Source: Arthrobacter sp. H20 (GTDB lineage: Bacteria; Actinomycetota; Actinomycetes; Actinomycetales; Micrococcaceae). Taken from it: a DNA stretch of 64,000 bases. The notes beneath the pieces are model-generated. The model did no database searches. It was not told the origin of the DNA and worked only from the letters and a program-made list of their open reading frames with translations. Position 1 is the stretch's first letter. The number at the start of each line of letters is the position of its first letter. A program made the position numbers and the translations under genes. The DNA is taken from positions 16,799-80,798 of the forward strand of contig NZ_KI914748.1 of assembly GCF_000520515.1 (NCBI RefSeq), in the 5' to 3' direction. Positions 1 through 11,428 of this stretch are shown piece by piece.

Positions 1-1056
1 CGGGGACGCCCCCTCCTCGTCGGCTGTGACAAGCACTGCGCTGCCATCGGGCAGCCACACTGACGGGGAGGGCCAGCGGTCCCACCCCTCCGCAAGCGGG
101 GTGAGCTCGCCACCGGCAACAGAGAGTAAGGCGACCGTTTGCTGCGGGGTAATCTCAGCAGTGGTACGCCGGGAGAGGTGTACCACCAGTGTGCTGCCGT
201 CGGGGCTTATCGGCCCAGGCGAGAGGTCATAACCTGGATCATCAAGGAGGACAGTGCGCTGTCCGGTGGCCACATCGATGCGGGCCAGGACGCTTCGGCC
301 GTCCCCGCGGCCCATCGGGATACTCAACGAGGTCACTACCACTGAGCCGTCGGGACTAATCACCGCCGTGGCATTCCTGAGCGTTGCACCCGCCCCACCG
401 GTAATGTCACGGAGCTGCAGCGGCGTTTCCGCATCGACGGTGGGACGGCGACCACTTGCAGCCTGCTCCTCCATCGCAAAGTAGCGCGGCTCTGCCGGGC
501 CCAGATCCGCGTCCCAGTAGCGCACCGGGTAGCCGGAGTGCAGGATCGCCCCCACGTTGGTGTCTTTCCGGAGAGTGCGGCGTTCGCCGTCGTCGGTCTC
601 GTCAGCGGAGCCGGGAAGGACCTCAGCGACGAGCACGGCTGAATCGGCATCCGACGGCGTCAGGACCCCGTTGATGCCACCAGGACGAGAGAGCACCATT
701 CGAGCTTCCCCGCCCTGCGAAGGTAGCCGCCAGAGGGCAGTCGTGGCCTCCTGATCATCGTCTCGATCCGGATTGGGCCGTGCTGAGGTGAACAGCAGGT
801 CTCCACTGGCCAGGAACGAAGCTCCCGCCTCGCCCTTTGCGCTCCGGGTAATCCTCGCGGCTGGTTTCTCCCCCGCAGGGTCGAGCTCCCAGAGGGCGGT
901 TGAATACTCGGTGGACTTGGCGTTCAGTGTCGCGACGCTCGTTACGAGTCGCGTGCCGTCGGGGCTCAGCACCAACGAGCCAAGCCGCGGAATCGCGATG
1001 AAGTGGTCCAGGTCGTGGAACTGGGTTTCGGGCAACTCTAACGATTCGGATGTCAT
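1..1056 (-). CDS. S9-family prolyl oligopeptidase-like peptidase, N-terminal part (cut by window edge)
   Basis: The frame is open from an ATG at 1056 to the first base of the window, giving 352 codons with no stop, so the catalytic C-terminus lies outside. The visible part reads as the seven-bladed beta-propeller of S9 peptidases: repeated blades carry the LVLSPDGTRL and AVISPDGSVV type signature near residues 30 and 225. In this family the propeller gates access to a C-terminal alpha/beta-hydrolase Ser-Asp-His site that cuts peptides or acyl-peptides in the cytosol; that domain cannot be checked here. No signal peptide is visible. An AGGG lies just before the ATG. It is separated from clpC by a strong hairpin, so it is probably transcribed on its own. 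Confidence 0.8.
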   Translation of the reverse strand, partial: MTSESLELPETQFHDLDHFIAIPRLGSLVLSPDGTRLVTSVATLNAKSTEYSTALWELDPAGEKPAARITRSAKGEAGASFLASGDLLFTSARPNPDRDDDQEATTALWRLPSQGGEARMVLSRPGGINGVLTPSDADSAVLVAEVLPGSADETDDGERRTLRKDTNVGAILHSGYPVRYWDADLGPAEPRYFAMEEQAASGRRPTVDAETPLQLRDITGGAGATLRNATAVISPDGSVVVTSLSIPMGRGDGRSVLARIDVATGQRTVLLDDPGYDLSPGPISPDGSTLVVHLSRRTTAEITPQQTVALLSVAGGELTPLAEGWDRWPSPSVWLPDGSAVLVTADEEGASP

Positions 1057-1170
1057 GAACCCTGTCTATCACCGGGTGTGGTGTGGTTCACAGTGACTTC
1101 TCTGAGAGAGTAATAAGTTGCTTCAGGCACTTAGGCGACTGGGGTACGGCCTATCCAAGCCGTGGACAAA

Positions 1171-1216
1171 GCAACGGCCCCTGGCCGACACATCCGTGCC
1201 GGCCAGGGGCCGTTGC
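1171..1216 (-). terminator. strong hairpin terminator behind clpC
   Basis: A perfect 17-bp inverted repeat (1171-1187 pairs with 1200-1216) encloses a 12-nt loop, 30 bp after the clpC stop codon. On the minus strand it is followed by TTTG, a weak U-tract. It separates clpC from the S9 peptidase gene. Confidence 0.85.
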
Positions 1217-1245
1217 CTCACACTGATCGGAGGGTCACCAACTAC

Positions 1246-3753
<2,508 letters not shown>

Positions 3754-3816
3754 GGGGCACACTCCTAGCTAACGCGTAATTCGATGCTACGTGTCCTGCA
3801 CAGGCTTTTGGAGCGT

Positions 3817-3834
3817 GTTCGCCACAGGCGAGAT
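3817..3834 (-). promoter_or_regulatory. candidate ClgR operator upstream of clpC
   Basis: Read on the minus strand, the site has the core CGCCTGTGGCG flanked by ATCT and AAC. From memory, the published actinobacterial ClgR consensus is WNNWCGCYNANRGCGWWS; this site fits all defined positions except the central A, which is G. It lies about 64 bp before the clpC start. ClgR is known to activate clp genes in Corynebacterium, Mycobacterium and Streptomyces. The assignment here is inference from the match and the position. Confidence 0.55.
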
Positions 3835-3850
3835 ATCACACCCACCTGAG

Positions 3851-3872
3851 GCTGCGCCCCGTGGGGCGCAGC
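3851..3872 (-). terminator. hairpin behind lsr2
   Basis: A 10-bp perfect GC-rich inverted repeat (GCTGCGCCCC and its complement) with only GT between lies 11 bp after the lsr2 stop codon. There is no U-tract on the minus strand, so it may end transcription weakly or protect the lsr2 mRNA end. Confidence 0.6.
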
Positions 3873-3883
3873 ACGGTATCTCC

Positions 3884-4204
3884 TTAGCGCTGGGCGGCGC
3901 GGTAAGCCTCAACGATTTCGCTGTTCACGCGCCCGCGCGCCGAGACGTTGTAGCCGTTGGCCCGAGCCCACTCGCGCACCTGGGCAGCCTCCTGGTTGCG
4001 GCCAGGCGTGGCAGCGCGGGCTTTGACCTGCGCGCTGCGCCGGGCCCCGGAAACATAATTACTCATTGCGGCCCTGAGTTCTTTCGCGTGGGTTTTCGAA
4101 AGATCTATTTCATACTGCACGCCATCGAGGCCAAAGCGAACAGTTTCATCTGCTTCTCCACCGTCGAGGTCATCGATCAGGAGGATCTTTACTTTTTGTG
4201 CCAC
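3884..4204 (-). CDS. lsr2: Lsr2-type nucleoid-associated xenogeneic silencer
   Basis: Lsr2 is the actinobacterial functional analogue of H-NS: it dimerises through an N-terminal beta-rich domain and binds the minor groove of AT-rich DNA, silencing acquired genes. The 106-residue protein has the typical MAQKV start, the LIDDLDG segment (residues 9-15) and a C-terminal helical domain with an RGR hook motif near residue 92 (SARGRVNSEI), which is the DNA-contacting tripeptide in this family. The start is GTG at 4204 with AGGAG 7 nt upstream. The gene lies between lysS and clpC, an arrangement common in Micrococcales. Confidence 0.96.
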   Translation of the reverse strand: MAQKVKILLIDDLDGGEADETVRFGLDGVQYEIDLSKTHAKELRAAMSNYVSGARRSAQVKARAATPGRNQEAAQVREWARANGYNVSARGRVNSEIVEAYRAAQR

Positions 4205-4333
4205 GGTTTGCTCCTGCGTTTTTGTGCTGCATTGTTATGTATACCTAATTATGGGCCAGGCATACAGTAACCGTCAAAGTGCAGAACAAATCCTACTTTT
4301 GGGAACTTTCGTCGAAATGCGAGCAGAACTCGG

Positions 4334-4528
4334 TCAGCGAGGCTCTGCTGGATCGTCGCGATCGGGGGCCGCAACGGGGTCTTCTTGTTGCGCCTGAGCC
4401 TGACGCTCATCGGCCTGACTCATTGCCTCCCGCTCGGTGCGATCTGCGTTGAAGATTGAACGCATGACTAAGTAAAAAATCACTCCGACAGCTATCGATG
4501 GCAGCAATACGGCAACATACTCAAGCAC
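4334..4528 (-). CDS. small single-pass membrane protein
   Basis: The 64 residues comprise one hydrophobic helix (about residues 5-23, rich in V, L, I and A) followed by a hydrophilic tail rich in Q, D, E and P. No function can be assigned. The GTG at 4528 is preferred because GGAG lies 6 nt upstream; a TTG four codons earlier would lack such a site. It overlaps the lysS 3' end by 8 bp, so it is likely translated by coupling with lysS. Transmembrane topology probably leaves the charged tail in the cytosol, as inferred from the ARG that follows the helix. Confidence 0.65.
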   Translation of the reverse strand: MLEYVAVLLPSIAVGVIFYLVMRSIFNADRTEREAMSQADERQAQAQQEDPVAAPDRDDPAEPR

Positions 4529-6065
4529 GACTATCTCCAACCGGTTTCAGAATGGGAAACAGGATGGTTTCCCGAATGCCCGCATTGGTAAACAACATGA
4601 CCAACCGGTCGATTCCGAGCCCGATGCCTCCCATGGGGGGAGCGCCATACTCCAGCGCTCGAAGGAAGTCCTCGTCGAGTTGCATAGCCTCCTCATCGCC
4701 CGCGGCGCCCTGGCGCGACTGATCAACGAGACGCTCCCGCTGAACCACCGGGTCAATGAGCTCCGAGAAGGCTGTCCCTCGCTCCATCCCACCGATGATC
4801 AGGTCCCACGCCTCAATTAGGTAAGGATCCTCCCGGTGCGGCCTGGCCAACGGCTGAGCAGACGGAGGGTAGTCGTAGACAAAAGTCGGTTGAATCAGTG
4901 TAGGTTCAACAAGCTCCCCGAACAATTCAAGGACGAGCTTTTCGCTTTCCCATTCCGGAGCAATCTTTACCTCGTGCATTTCAGCGATTTCCCGGAGCTC
5001 GGCGGTCGTCGTCTCTGGAGTTATTTGACGCCCCACCACTGCCGAAAGGCCTGGGTAGACGCCCAGCCACCGCCACTCCCCATCCAGGTCAATGACGCCG
5101 GACTCCGTTTCGATAGTTCGGGACCCCAGCATGTCGGCGCAATTGAGAATGATCTCCTTCATCCGTTCGGCCATTCCAAACTGATCGGTATACGCCTCAT
5201 AGCACTCCAGCATGGTGAATTCGGGGCTATGGGTTGAGTCGACTCCTTCATTGCGGAAAATCCGGCCGATCTCGTAGACCCGGTCTATTCCACCCACTAC
5301 TGCCCGCTTCAGATAAAGCTCGAGGGCGATTCGAAGCGTCATTTTCTGGTCGAACGCGTTCAGGTGAGTTTCAAACGGTCGTGCAGCAGCGCCACCGTGC
5401 ACCAACTGAAGCATTGGTGTTTCCACTTCAACGTATTCAATGGAATGCAAAGTTTCCCTGATGGATCGAACTATCGCGGCCCGCTTTCGAACCATTTCTC
5501 GCGCTTCCTCGCGCACCATAAGGTCGACATAGCGCTGCCGGACACGGGTTTCCTCGCTGACACCCGCATGCAGGGTGGGGAGGGGGCGCAGGGCCTTCGA
5601 GGCCATACCCCAGCCGGCGGCCATCACCGAAAGCTCGCCACGCTTGGAGCTGATCACCTCGCCGCGCACCACCACATGGTCGCCGAGGTCAACCAGTGCT
5701 TTCCAGTCAGCCAGGGACTGTTCACCGATCTCCGCCAGGCTGAGCATCGCCTGCAGCCGGGCGCCTCCGCCCTCCTGCAGCGTGGCGAAACACAGCTTTC
5801 CGGTGTTGCGGATAAACACCACCCGGCCTACCACCGAGACGATCTCGCCAGTCGTTTCCTCAGCGGTGAGCTGACCGAACCTTTTTCGCAGCTCGGCCAG
5901 CGAGTGTGTCCGTTCCGGCTTTACCGGGTACGCCTCATCCCCGCGTTCGAGCAGGCGCGCGCGTTTCTCCATGCGGATGCGCATCTGCTCGGTGGTTTCG
6001 TCGGAGCTGCCCACCGCATCGTGCAGGGGCGTTTCTGTGGCGGTGCTGGAATTATCTGTGGTCAC
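4521..6065 (-). CDS. lysS: lysyl-tRNA synthetase, class II
   Basis: LysS charges tRNA-Lys with lysine using ATP. The 514 residues show an OB-fold anticodon domain (GEIVSVVGRVVFIRNTGK, about residues 73-90) and a class II catalytic core: motif 1 around VETPMLQ, motif 2 in RIFRNEGVDSTHSPEFT near residue 272, and motif 3 near the end in GGIGLGIDRLVMLF. Length is normal for the bacterial enzyme. The start is GTG at 6065 with no strong ribosome site, so a nearby alternative is possible. It follows panC by 64 bp on the same strand and runs into a small membrane-protein gene by overlap. Confidence 0.97.
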   Translation of the reverse strand: MTTDNSSTATETPLHDAVGSSDETTEQMRIRMEKRARLLERGDEAYPVKPERTHSLAELRKRFGQLTAEETTGEIVSVVGRVVFIRNTGKLCFATLQEGGGARLQAMLSLAEIGEQSLADWKALVDLGDHVVVRGEVISSKRGELSVMAAGWGMASKALRPLPTLHAGVSEETRVRQRYVDLMVREEAREMVRKRAAIVRSIRETLHSIEYVEVETPMLQLVHGGAAARPFETHLNAFDQKMTLRIALELYLKRAVVGGIDRVYEIGRIFRNEGVDSTHSPEFTMLECYEAYTDQFGMAERMKEIILNCADMLGSRTIETESGVIDLDGEWRWLGVYPGLSAVVGRQITPETTTAELREIAEMHEVKIAPEWESEKLVLELFGELVEPTLIQPTFVYDYPPSAQPLARPHREDPYLIEAWDLIIGGMERGTAFSELIDPVVQRERLVDQSRQGAAGDEEAMQLDEDFLRALEYGAPPMGGIGLGIDRLVMLFTNAGIRETILFPILKPVGDSRA

Positions 6066-6129
6066 GATATATAAGGTTACCGGCTACGTTCCGCCGCACG
6101 CATTTGAAGGAGTTGGAAGACGGGCCGGA

Positions 6130-7047
6130 TCAGCATCCCAACTGAGCGTTATCGATCAGTCGAACAGACCCCACTCTGGCCGCGATGAGCACCAGAGCCT
6201 CACCGGTGAAGGGGGTATCCCGCCAATTAACTGCCAACGGCTCGAGGGTCGCTGGGTCAACGACCTCGAAATAATCCAGTGTCACCAGTGGCTGGCCAGT
6301 GACCAACGCCACCGCGGAATCAAGGTCCAGTGCCTCGTGGCGTTCGGCCCTGCCCTTGAGGAGGCGCAGCGCTCGGGATAGCACAAGCGCCGCGCTTTCC
6401 TCTGAATCGGTGAGAAAACAATTCCGGCTGGAAAGGGCCAGCCCCGCAGCTGTCCTGACCGTTGGGACTGCCACGATCTCGGCGGGAAAGTCCAGATCGT
6501 TGACCATCCGGCGGATCAGGACCAGCTGTTGCGCGTCCTTCTGCCCGAAATAGCAGCGAAAACCGGCATCGACCGCTGGCGCTGCACTGTGCAATAGTTT
6601 TGCCACGACTGTGAGCATTCCGTCGAAATGACCCGGCCGGGCGGCTCCTTCAAATTTAGTACCAAGTGCACCAGAGTTCACTGTGATCAGTGGGGGCCCA
6701 GCTGGGTACATCTCGGCCTCTGCGGGTACAAACGCGAGGTCCACTCCGCAACTACCCAAAAGCTCCAGGTCCTGATCGAGTTGTCGCGGATAGCGCTCAA
6801 GGTCAGCCTGTTCGCCGAATTGGAGCGGATTCACAAAAATCGATGCAACAACTACATCGTTGCTTTCCCGTGCAGCCCTCGCCAACGCAGCGTGCCCCTC
6901 ATGCAGGGCGCCCATTGTCGGGACAAGCCCAAGACTGGCGCGCTGTCCCTCCCTGCGTGAGCCTGGGCGACCGTCGAGAAGTTCGGTGGTTGCATCCAGG
7001 AGTTCCGCAGAGGTCCTGACCAATCGGGGGATCCTGTGCTCACTCAC
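6130..7047 (-). CDS. panC: pantothenate synthetase
   Basis: PanC joins pantoate and beta-alanine, with ATP, to make pantothenate, the precursor of coenzyme A. The signature [10 protein letters not shown] appears near residue 43, and the ATP and pantoate site motifs [10 protein letters not shown] (about 166) and ALSSRNCFL (about 207) are intact. At 305 residues it is of normal size. The GTG start at 7047 overlaps the stop of the upstream DUF2520 gene in GTGA, showing translational coupling. No panD is present in the 64 bp before lysS, so the aspartate decarboxylase must be encoded elsewhere. Confidence 0.96.
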   Translation of the reverse strand: MSEHRIPRLVRTSAELLDATTELLDGRPGSRREGQRASLGLVPTMGALHEGHAALARAARESNDVVVASIFVNPLQFGEQADLERYPRQLDQDLELLGSCGVDLAFVPAEAEMYPAGPPLITVNSGALGTKFEGAARPGHFDGMLTVVAKLLHSAAPAVDAGFRCYFGQKDAQQLVLIRRMVNDLDFPAEIVAVPTVRTAAGLALSSRNCFLTDSEESAALVLSRALRLLKGRAERHEALDLDSAVALVTGQPLVTLDYFEVVDPATLEPLAVNWRDTPFTGEALVLIAARVGSVRLIDNAQLGC

Positions 7048-7970
7048 GAGGGATCCGCCTCATCGATGGTGAGAGCGCGAGTGATTGCCGCGCCCTGGGC
7101 CCGGCTCAGGAGTCCCCGGTCAACCGCACGTTGAGCCGTCGCAATCGCGAGCCCTCGGTAGGCAGCGCTGATGTCCTCGGAAGACTGGGAGTTCAGTGCC
7201 TCAATGTGCGCCTCAACGGTTCCCGTATCGCCACGGGCGACCGGGCCGGTGAGGGCTCCCTCCCCTGCTGACAACGCGTTCTCCAAGGAAGCTCTCATCA
7301 GCGGTCCAAGCATTCGGTGCGGTTGCTCGACCCCGATGTCTGTAAGAAGCTGGGTGGACTGCGCGGTGATCGTCACCAGGTGGTTTGATGCATGCGCCAA
7401 CGCGGCGTGGTACAGGGGCCGTTGAGATTCATCGATCACCACTGGCTCGGCACCCATCTCCACCACCAGCGCCTGTGCAACCGGAAGGACAGCTGACGGC
7501 GCTGTGATTCCGAAACTGCAGTCGGGCAGGCGTGCCAGATCCAGGCTCATCCCGGTGAAGGTCATTGCCGGGTGCAGTGCCAAGGGAATGGCTCCCATCT
7601 GCCGTGCCGGTTCGAGCACCGAAATACCGAACCGTCCGGAGGTGTGAGCGATCAGCTGTCCCGGCTGCCAAGACCCGAGTTTGGCCAGGCCGTCCACGAG
7701 CTCAGACAGGGCATCGTCGGGAACTGCAATCAACACCAGTTCAGATCGCTCAATGATGTCCGGTATTTCCAGCACCGGGACACCCGGCAGGAGCATCTCC
7801 GCGCGTTCCCGGCTTGCCTCGGATACCGCGGAGACTCCGATTACCGCATGATCAGCAGCGCGCAGTGCTGCGCCGAGGACTGCCCCCACCTTGCCCGCGC
7901 CAATGATTCCTACCCCGAGTCGGCCGGGCCGCCGTGCTCCGCTAGCGCTGACCATTATGGGCGCTTTCAT
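7044..7970 (-). CDS. Rossmann-fold protein with DUF2520 domain
   Basis: An N-terminal NAD(P)-binding fold is shown by [14 protein letters not shown] near residue 20, and the C-terminal helical half matches the DUF2520 family (HPAMTFTG, then [14 protein letters not shown]). Proteins of this type sit next to panC in many actinobacteria and have been proposed as ketopantoate-reductase-like oxidoreductases, which would supply PanC with pantoate; that role is inference from neighbourhood. The gene overlaps panC by 4 bp. The start is uncertain: ATG at 7970 is taken here, but GTG 7976 and ATG 7955 are also in frame. It overlaps the PH-domain gene upstream. Confidence 0.85.
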   Translation of the reverse strand: MKAPIMVSASGARRPGRLGVGIIGAGKVGAVLGAALRAADHAVIGVSAVSEASRERAEMLLPGVPVLEIPDIIERSELVLIAVPDDALSELVDGLAKLGSWQPGQLIAHTSGRFGISVLEPARQMGAIPLALHPAMTFTGMSLDLARLPDCSFGITAPSAVLPVAQALVVEMGAEPVVIDESQRPLYHAALAHASNHLVTITAQSTQLLTDIGVEQPHRMLGPLMRASLENALSAGEGALTGPVARGDTGTVEAHIEALNSQSSEDISAAYRGLAIATAQRAVDRGLLSRAQGAAITRALTIDEADPS

Positions 7971-9543
7971 CCTCACCCGCTGGGGCGGGACCCGCTTCCG
8001 CCGGTTCCGTCAGGTCCTTGACCGGGGCTGAAGCGTCATACGACGGCACCTGAGGCATCAGCGCCTCCTCCGCCCCCTCAACTGGTTTCATCCACTGCTC
8101 GGGCAGACTGCGACGGCGTGCCTCGGCGGCTCGAACCCCTTGTTCGTTGAAGAGCTGCCACGCGGTCTCCTCGTCTACTTGCTGAATTCGCGGACTGACC
8201 GGCCCGGGTGTGGTGTGGAGCAAAAGGTCGGCGACCCGGAAACGGCGGTACACGGGCCCCTGGTGGAGAGCCAACGATTGGGTGCGCTCGTGTGGCACCA
8301 CTGCGAGGTTCCGCCAAAAGTACCCCGACCGGATCAGAAGAGCCGTATCTGTCACCGCGAAGCCATTGCGTCGCCACTCGAGCGGACCGATCCATCGAGC
8401 CCGCCGCGGGGTGGAGACGAACCCAGCGCGGCTGTCTCTACCCGCCATGCCAGCACTGAACACCTCAAAGGGTTCACCTGTACCGGGGTCCGGGAGCACC
8501 AGCGCCAGGATCTGCAGGGCTTCCGCCTGGGTCCCCACCGGAAGCAGGGTGGCCCTAGCCTGGGCATCGCCGGAGGCTGACACGCCGTATCCTGCGACAT
8601 TGACTGTCATCCGGTACCACCCCTTGATCCGCCAGAGCGGTGACTGGCTAATACCCACGGCCTGGATCCGCCCGGGCGGGACGGTCTGGGTCCGAGTGTC
8701 CAGGAGACCGTAACGGACTCTGATGCCGTCCGGGGAAATGGCAGCCCGAAAGTTGAACCCATTCTTGATGCTGCCCCAGTAGCCACCTGCCACACCGAGA
8801 CCCAGCGGGATGATGACCGCCAGCGGAGCAGCCTCGTCAAGTGTCACCGAAAAGATGAGTATCACAGCGACTCCGATGATGAGGACGAGGGTGGTCCCGG
8901 AGAGCAGTGCCGCGGCGATGACCCGCCCCGGTTTAAGAGCGAGCACCTCACGCTCGGGTGCTTCCTGGATATCATCTGGATGGTCCGGATCAATACTCAC
9001 TCCCGCGGCGCGGGCCAGAATCGTTGCCCTCAAACGCTGGGCGTCGCTGAGTTTGAGGAAAGCGAGTTTGACGGCTGACTCACCGGCGTCGGCCACTTCG
9101 AACTTCAACTCCGCCAAGCCGAAAACCCGGGCCAGGAATGGCTGGACTACGTCAATAGCCTGGACCCGGTCCAACCGCGCCTGCCGATTCTGACGAAACA
9201 GCACCCCCGAGTTGACCCTTACATGCTGTTCAGTCACCTGGTAGCGGGTGAAGTACCAGGACAACAGGAAGCCCACTGCCACTAGCACCACGATCCCCGC
9301 AAGGATTGCGATCGCCCAGGGCAGCCGTGCCCCGCTGTCAGAAAAGTTCGGCATGCCGTCCCCGCTGAGGAGGCCTTCAAACAGGTCCTGTCCGGCGAAG
9401 AAGGCGATTGCGACCAGAGCAATCCAACCCCGCACGAGCGGGGAGATGACGTGAACGCGACTCCACTGGTCCTCCGACGTCGCCAGCAGCGACCCGTCTG
9501 GGGCTACCGGGTTTTCGGGTGGTGTCTGGTCCTGGGTTGTCAC
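7942..9543 (-). CDS. PH-domain (YdbT-like) membrane protein
   Basis: The 533 residues contain paired hydrophobic helices near residues 40-95, and again around 205-260, each followed by bacterial pleckstrin-homology-like segments; the first (VTEQHVRVNSGVLFRQNRQARLDRVQA split by a bend near residue 115-140) and later RYGLLDTRTQTVPPGRIQAV and ALLIRSGYFWRN are typical bPH2 strands. The family includes Bacillus YdbT, of unknown biochemical role but linked to envelope stress. The C-terminal 60 residues are acidic and proline-rich, probably disordered. The GTG start at 9543 overlaps the stop of the next PH gene in GTGA, so the two are co-translated and may form a complex. Confidence 0.8.
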   Translation of the reverse strand: MTTQDQTPPENPVAPDGSLLATSEDQWSRVHVISPLVRGWIALVAIAFFAGQDLFEGLLSGDGMPNFSDSGARLPWAIAILAGIVVLVAVGFLLSWYFTRYQVTEQHVRVNSGVLFRQNRQARLDRVQAIDVVQPFLARVFGLAELKFEVADAGESAVKLAFLKLSDAQRLRATILARAAGVSIDPDHPDDIQEAPEREVLALKPGRVIAAALLSGTTLVLIIGVAVILIFSVTLDEAAPLAVIIPLGLGVAGGYWGSIKNGFNFRAAISPDGIRVRYGLLDTRTQTVPPGRIQAVGISQSPLWRIKGWYRMTVNVAGYGVSASGDAQARATLLPVGTQAEALQILALVLPDPGTGEPFEVFSAGMAGRDSRAGFVSTPRRARWIGPLEWRRNGFAVTDTALLIRSGYFWRNLAVVPHERTQSLALHQGPVYRRFRVADLLLHTTPGPVSPRIQQVDEETAWQLFNEQGVRAAEARRRSLPEQWMKPVEGAEEALMPQVPSYDASAPVKDLTEPAEAGPAPAGEDESAHNGQR

Positions 9544-10055
9544 AGTCCGGCCAGCTTCGCCTCACCACGGGCGGACAACTGCTCACGCAGCCGCGCGCCC
9601 TCGTCTGCTGGCAGACCCGGAATCGACGCGTTGGTACCCGGAGACGCGGTGTGCATTTTGAGGGTGCACAGCCCGAATGCCCGCTCGATCGGACCGACAG
9701 CAACGTCGACGTACTGCATCCGCCCGTAGGGGACCACCATGGTGCGCTGGTAGAAGACACCCGTCCGAATCAAGAGGTCCTCATTCCGCTCCGCATAGCC
9801 AATGGCCCGCACCTGCCGGGGAAGGAGGATTCCCCGCCAGATCGAGAGAATCAGGGTGCCGATTGGCAACGCCCAGACGACCCACATCGGCGGGAAGCCC
9901 GACCAGACATCGGTGAGACGCAGGACCAGAGGGATGCTGAAGATTGCGACGTTGATAATCGTGCCAACTGCCCACCCGAGCAACCGTACAGTCAGGTACT
10001 TCGGTGAGACCCGTGTCCAGTCAAGCCCGGCCGGATCAATAGGTTCCTTACGCAT
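9540..10055 (-). CDS. PH-domain (YdbS-like) membrane protein
   Basis: This 171-residue protein has two hydrophobic helices (about residues 25-80) followed by one bacterial PH domain with the strand pattern EDLLIRTGVFYQRTMVVPYG. It is the usual short partner of the longer YdbT-like protein directly downstream. The ATG at 10055 is chosen over an upstream in-frame start because GAGGGGGAG lies immediately before it and because the upstream extension would run deep into the preceding gene. It overlaps the DUF3180 gene by 8 bp. Biochemical function is unknown. Confidence 0.78.
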   Translation of the reverse strand: MRKEPIDPAGLDWTRVSPKYLTVRLLGWAVGTIINVAIFSIPLVLRLTDVWSGFPPMWVVWALPIGTLILSIWRGILLPRQVRAIGYAERNEDLLIRTGVFYQRTMVVPYGRMQYVDVAVGPIERAFGLCTLKMHTASPGTNASIPGLPADEGARLREQLSARGEAKLAGL

Positions 10056-10542
10056 ACTCCCCCTCGTCGTCAAGACCACGTTTCCCAGCGCCGGCGGCGC
10101 CATCGTCGGGTGGTAGCCGACAGAATCCCTGGACAACTATTCCAACGACGATCATTACTCCGCCGCTGAGCACCAGCACCACAGTTCCCCAGACCGAACT
10201 GGTCACTCCACGCACGGCGACGAGCGAGAGTTGGTCCACCAGGATTCCGAGGTGCCAACCGGCGTTCAGTGCGCCAGCATAAGCGGTCGCCTGGGCTAAC
10301 ACCACTGTGCGAGCGGCGAGGATCGGATCCAGTGGGCGGTCGCGTTTGCCGTTTCGCCAGCGCAGTACCCGGAACCCGAAGACCAGGGTAACTGTCAGAA
10401 TGGCCGCCACGGTCAGCAGCGAACTCAGAGGAAGAGTCGGAACGGTGAACCCATTCTGGCTCGCCCACCAGTTCACCAGCCAGCCCACGATGCCCGCTAT
10501 CGCCCCAAGAGCCGCCAGCCAGCTGGCCTTCAGGGAACCCAT
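10048..10542 (-). CDS. DUF3180-type four-helix membrane protein
   Basis: The 164 residues form four predicted transmembrane helices (near 7-26, 36-55, 84-104 and 117-138) with a basic loop RWRNGKRDRP after the second. Position right after folK and the general pattern match the actinobacterial DUF3180 family, whose function is not known. The ATG start at 10542 lies inside the end of folK (13-bp overlap), which indicates translational coupling within the folate operon. Confidence 0.75.
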   Translation of the reverse strand: MGSLKASWLAALGAIAGIVGWLVNWWASQNGFTVPTLPLSSLLTVAAILTVTLVFGFRVLRWRNGKRDRPLDPILAARTVVLAQATAYAGALNAGWHLGILVDQLSLVAVRGVTSSVWGTVVLVLSGGVMIVVGIVVQGFCRLPPDDGAAGAGKRGLDDEGEYA

Positions 10543-11042
10543 TGGGTGTAAGACCCCTCGTATGGTCGGATTCCAGCGAGATCGGTTTCGCCGACCAGTT
10601 CAGTCACCAGGCGCCCGTCAAGTCGCGCCGTTGAGTCCATCCACGCCCAGGGTTGGAGCACGAAGGCACGCTCAGCGGCCCGGGGGTGCGGGATGGTGAG
10701 CCGCTCGTCGTCGGAGGTGTAGTCACCAAAGGTAATGATGTCGATGTCAATGGTTCGCGGCCCCCACCGGACATCCCTGGTTCTGTGGTGTTCGTTCTCG
10801 ACGGCCTGGCAGTGGGCGAGGAATTCGTAGGGTTCCAGGTCCGTTTCGACCTCGATTACCATATTCAGATATTCGGGCTGGTCCGCCGGGCCGCCGACAG
10901 GAGAAGATCTAACCACCGGTGAAACCTCACGCAATCGCACCCGTGAGCTGTCCACCAGATCGGCGACGGCGAGTGAGAGGGTGCCGTGACTGTCGCCAAG
11001 GTTGCTTCCTAGCGCCAGCACCGCGCGCACCCGCCCGGTCAC
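10530..11042 (-). CDS. folK: 6-hydroxymethyl-7,8-dihydropterin pyrophosphokinase
   Basis: FolK transfers pyrophosphate from ATP to the pterin alcohol in folate synthesis. The family marks are all present in 170 residues: ALGSNLGD near residue 10, the substrate loop region, and the signature RWGPRTIDIDIITFGD near residue 92, whose two Asp residues bind magnesium. The GTG start at 11042 overlaps the folB stop in GTGA. Its position after folB gives the order of consecutive pathway steps. Confidence 0.96.
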   Translation of the reverse strand: MTGRVRAVLALGSNLGDSHGTLSLAVADLVDSSRVRLREVSPVVRSSPVGGPADQPEYLNMVIEVETDLEPYEFLAHCQAVENEHHRTRDVRWGPRTIDIDIITFGDYTSDDERLTIPHPRAAERAFVLQPWAWMDSTARLDGRLVTELVGETDLAGIRPYEGSYTQWVP

Positions 11043-11428
11043 GGGGTTTCCTGTCCGATCCGGTCACGGACGATGCGCACCGCAACATCATCAAACGGCA
11101 CTGGGATTGGGGCCTGGGGTTTGTGGACAGTCACTTCGACAGTACTGGCCGGAAATGAGGCGAGCAGTTGGACTGCGATCCGCTCAGCAAGGGCTTCAAT
11201 CAGGTTCAGGGGCGCCCCGGTGATGGCGGCGACCACCTGCTCCGCCACGTCGCCGTAGTGTGCTGTGGTGGTGAGGTCGTCGGTGTTCCCAGCCGGGCGG
11301 AGATCGAGGTGGAGTACGACGTCGACGACGAACGGCTGGCCCTCGCGCCGTTCAAAGTCAAACACGCCGTGGAAGCCAACCGCTGTTACCCCGGTAATGG
11401 TGATGGTGTCCTGCGCGACGACAGTCAT
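11039..11428 (-). CDS. folB: dihydroneopterin aldolase
   Basis: FolB converts dihydroneopterin to 6-hydroxymethyl-dihydropterin and glycolaldehyde. The 129-residue protein shows the family pattern: TAVGFHGVFDFERREGQPF near residue 14-32, with the catalytic Glu, and VTVHKPQAPIP near 103 with the conserved Lys. Length matches the family. ATG at 11428 overlaps the folP stop in ATGA, and its stop overlaps folK, so folP-folB-folK are tightly coupled. Confidence 0.96.
   Translation of the reverse strand: MTVVAQDTITITGVTAVGFHGVFDFERREGQPFVVDVVLHLDLRPAGNTDDLTTTAHYGDVAEQVVAAITGAPLNLIEALAERIAVQLLASFPASTVEVTVHKPQAPIPVPFDDVAVRIVRDRIGQETP

Noticed and set aside
5364..6074. Plus-strand frame of 236 codons opposite lysS
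   Set aside because: It lies wholly inside lysS and has an unlikely His/Pro/Gln-rich composition with no motif.
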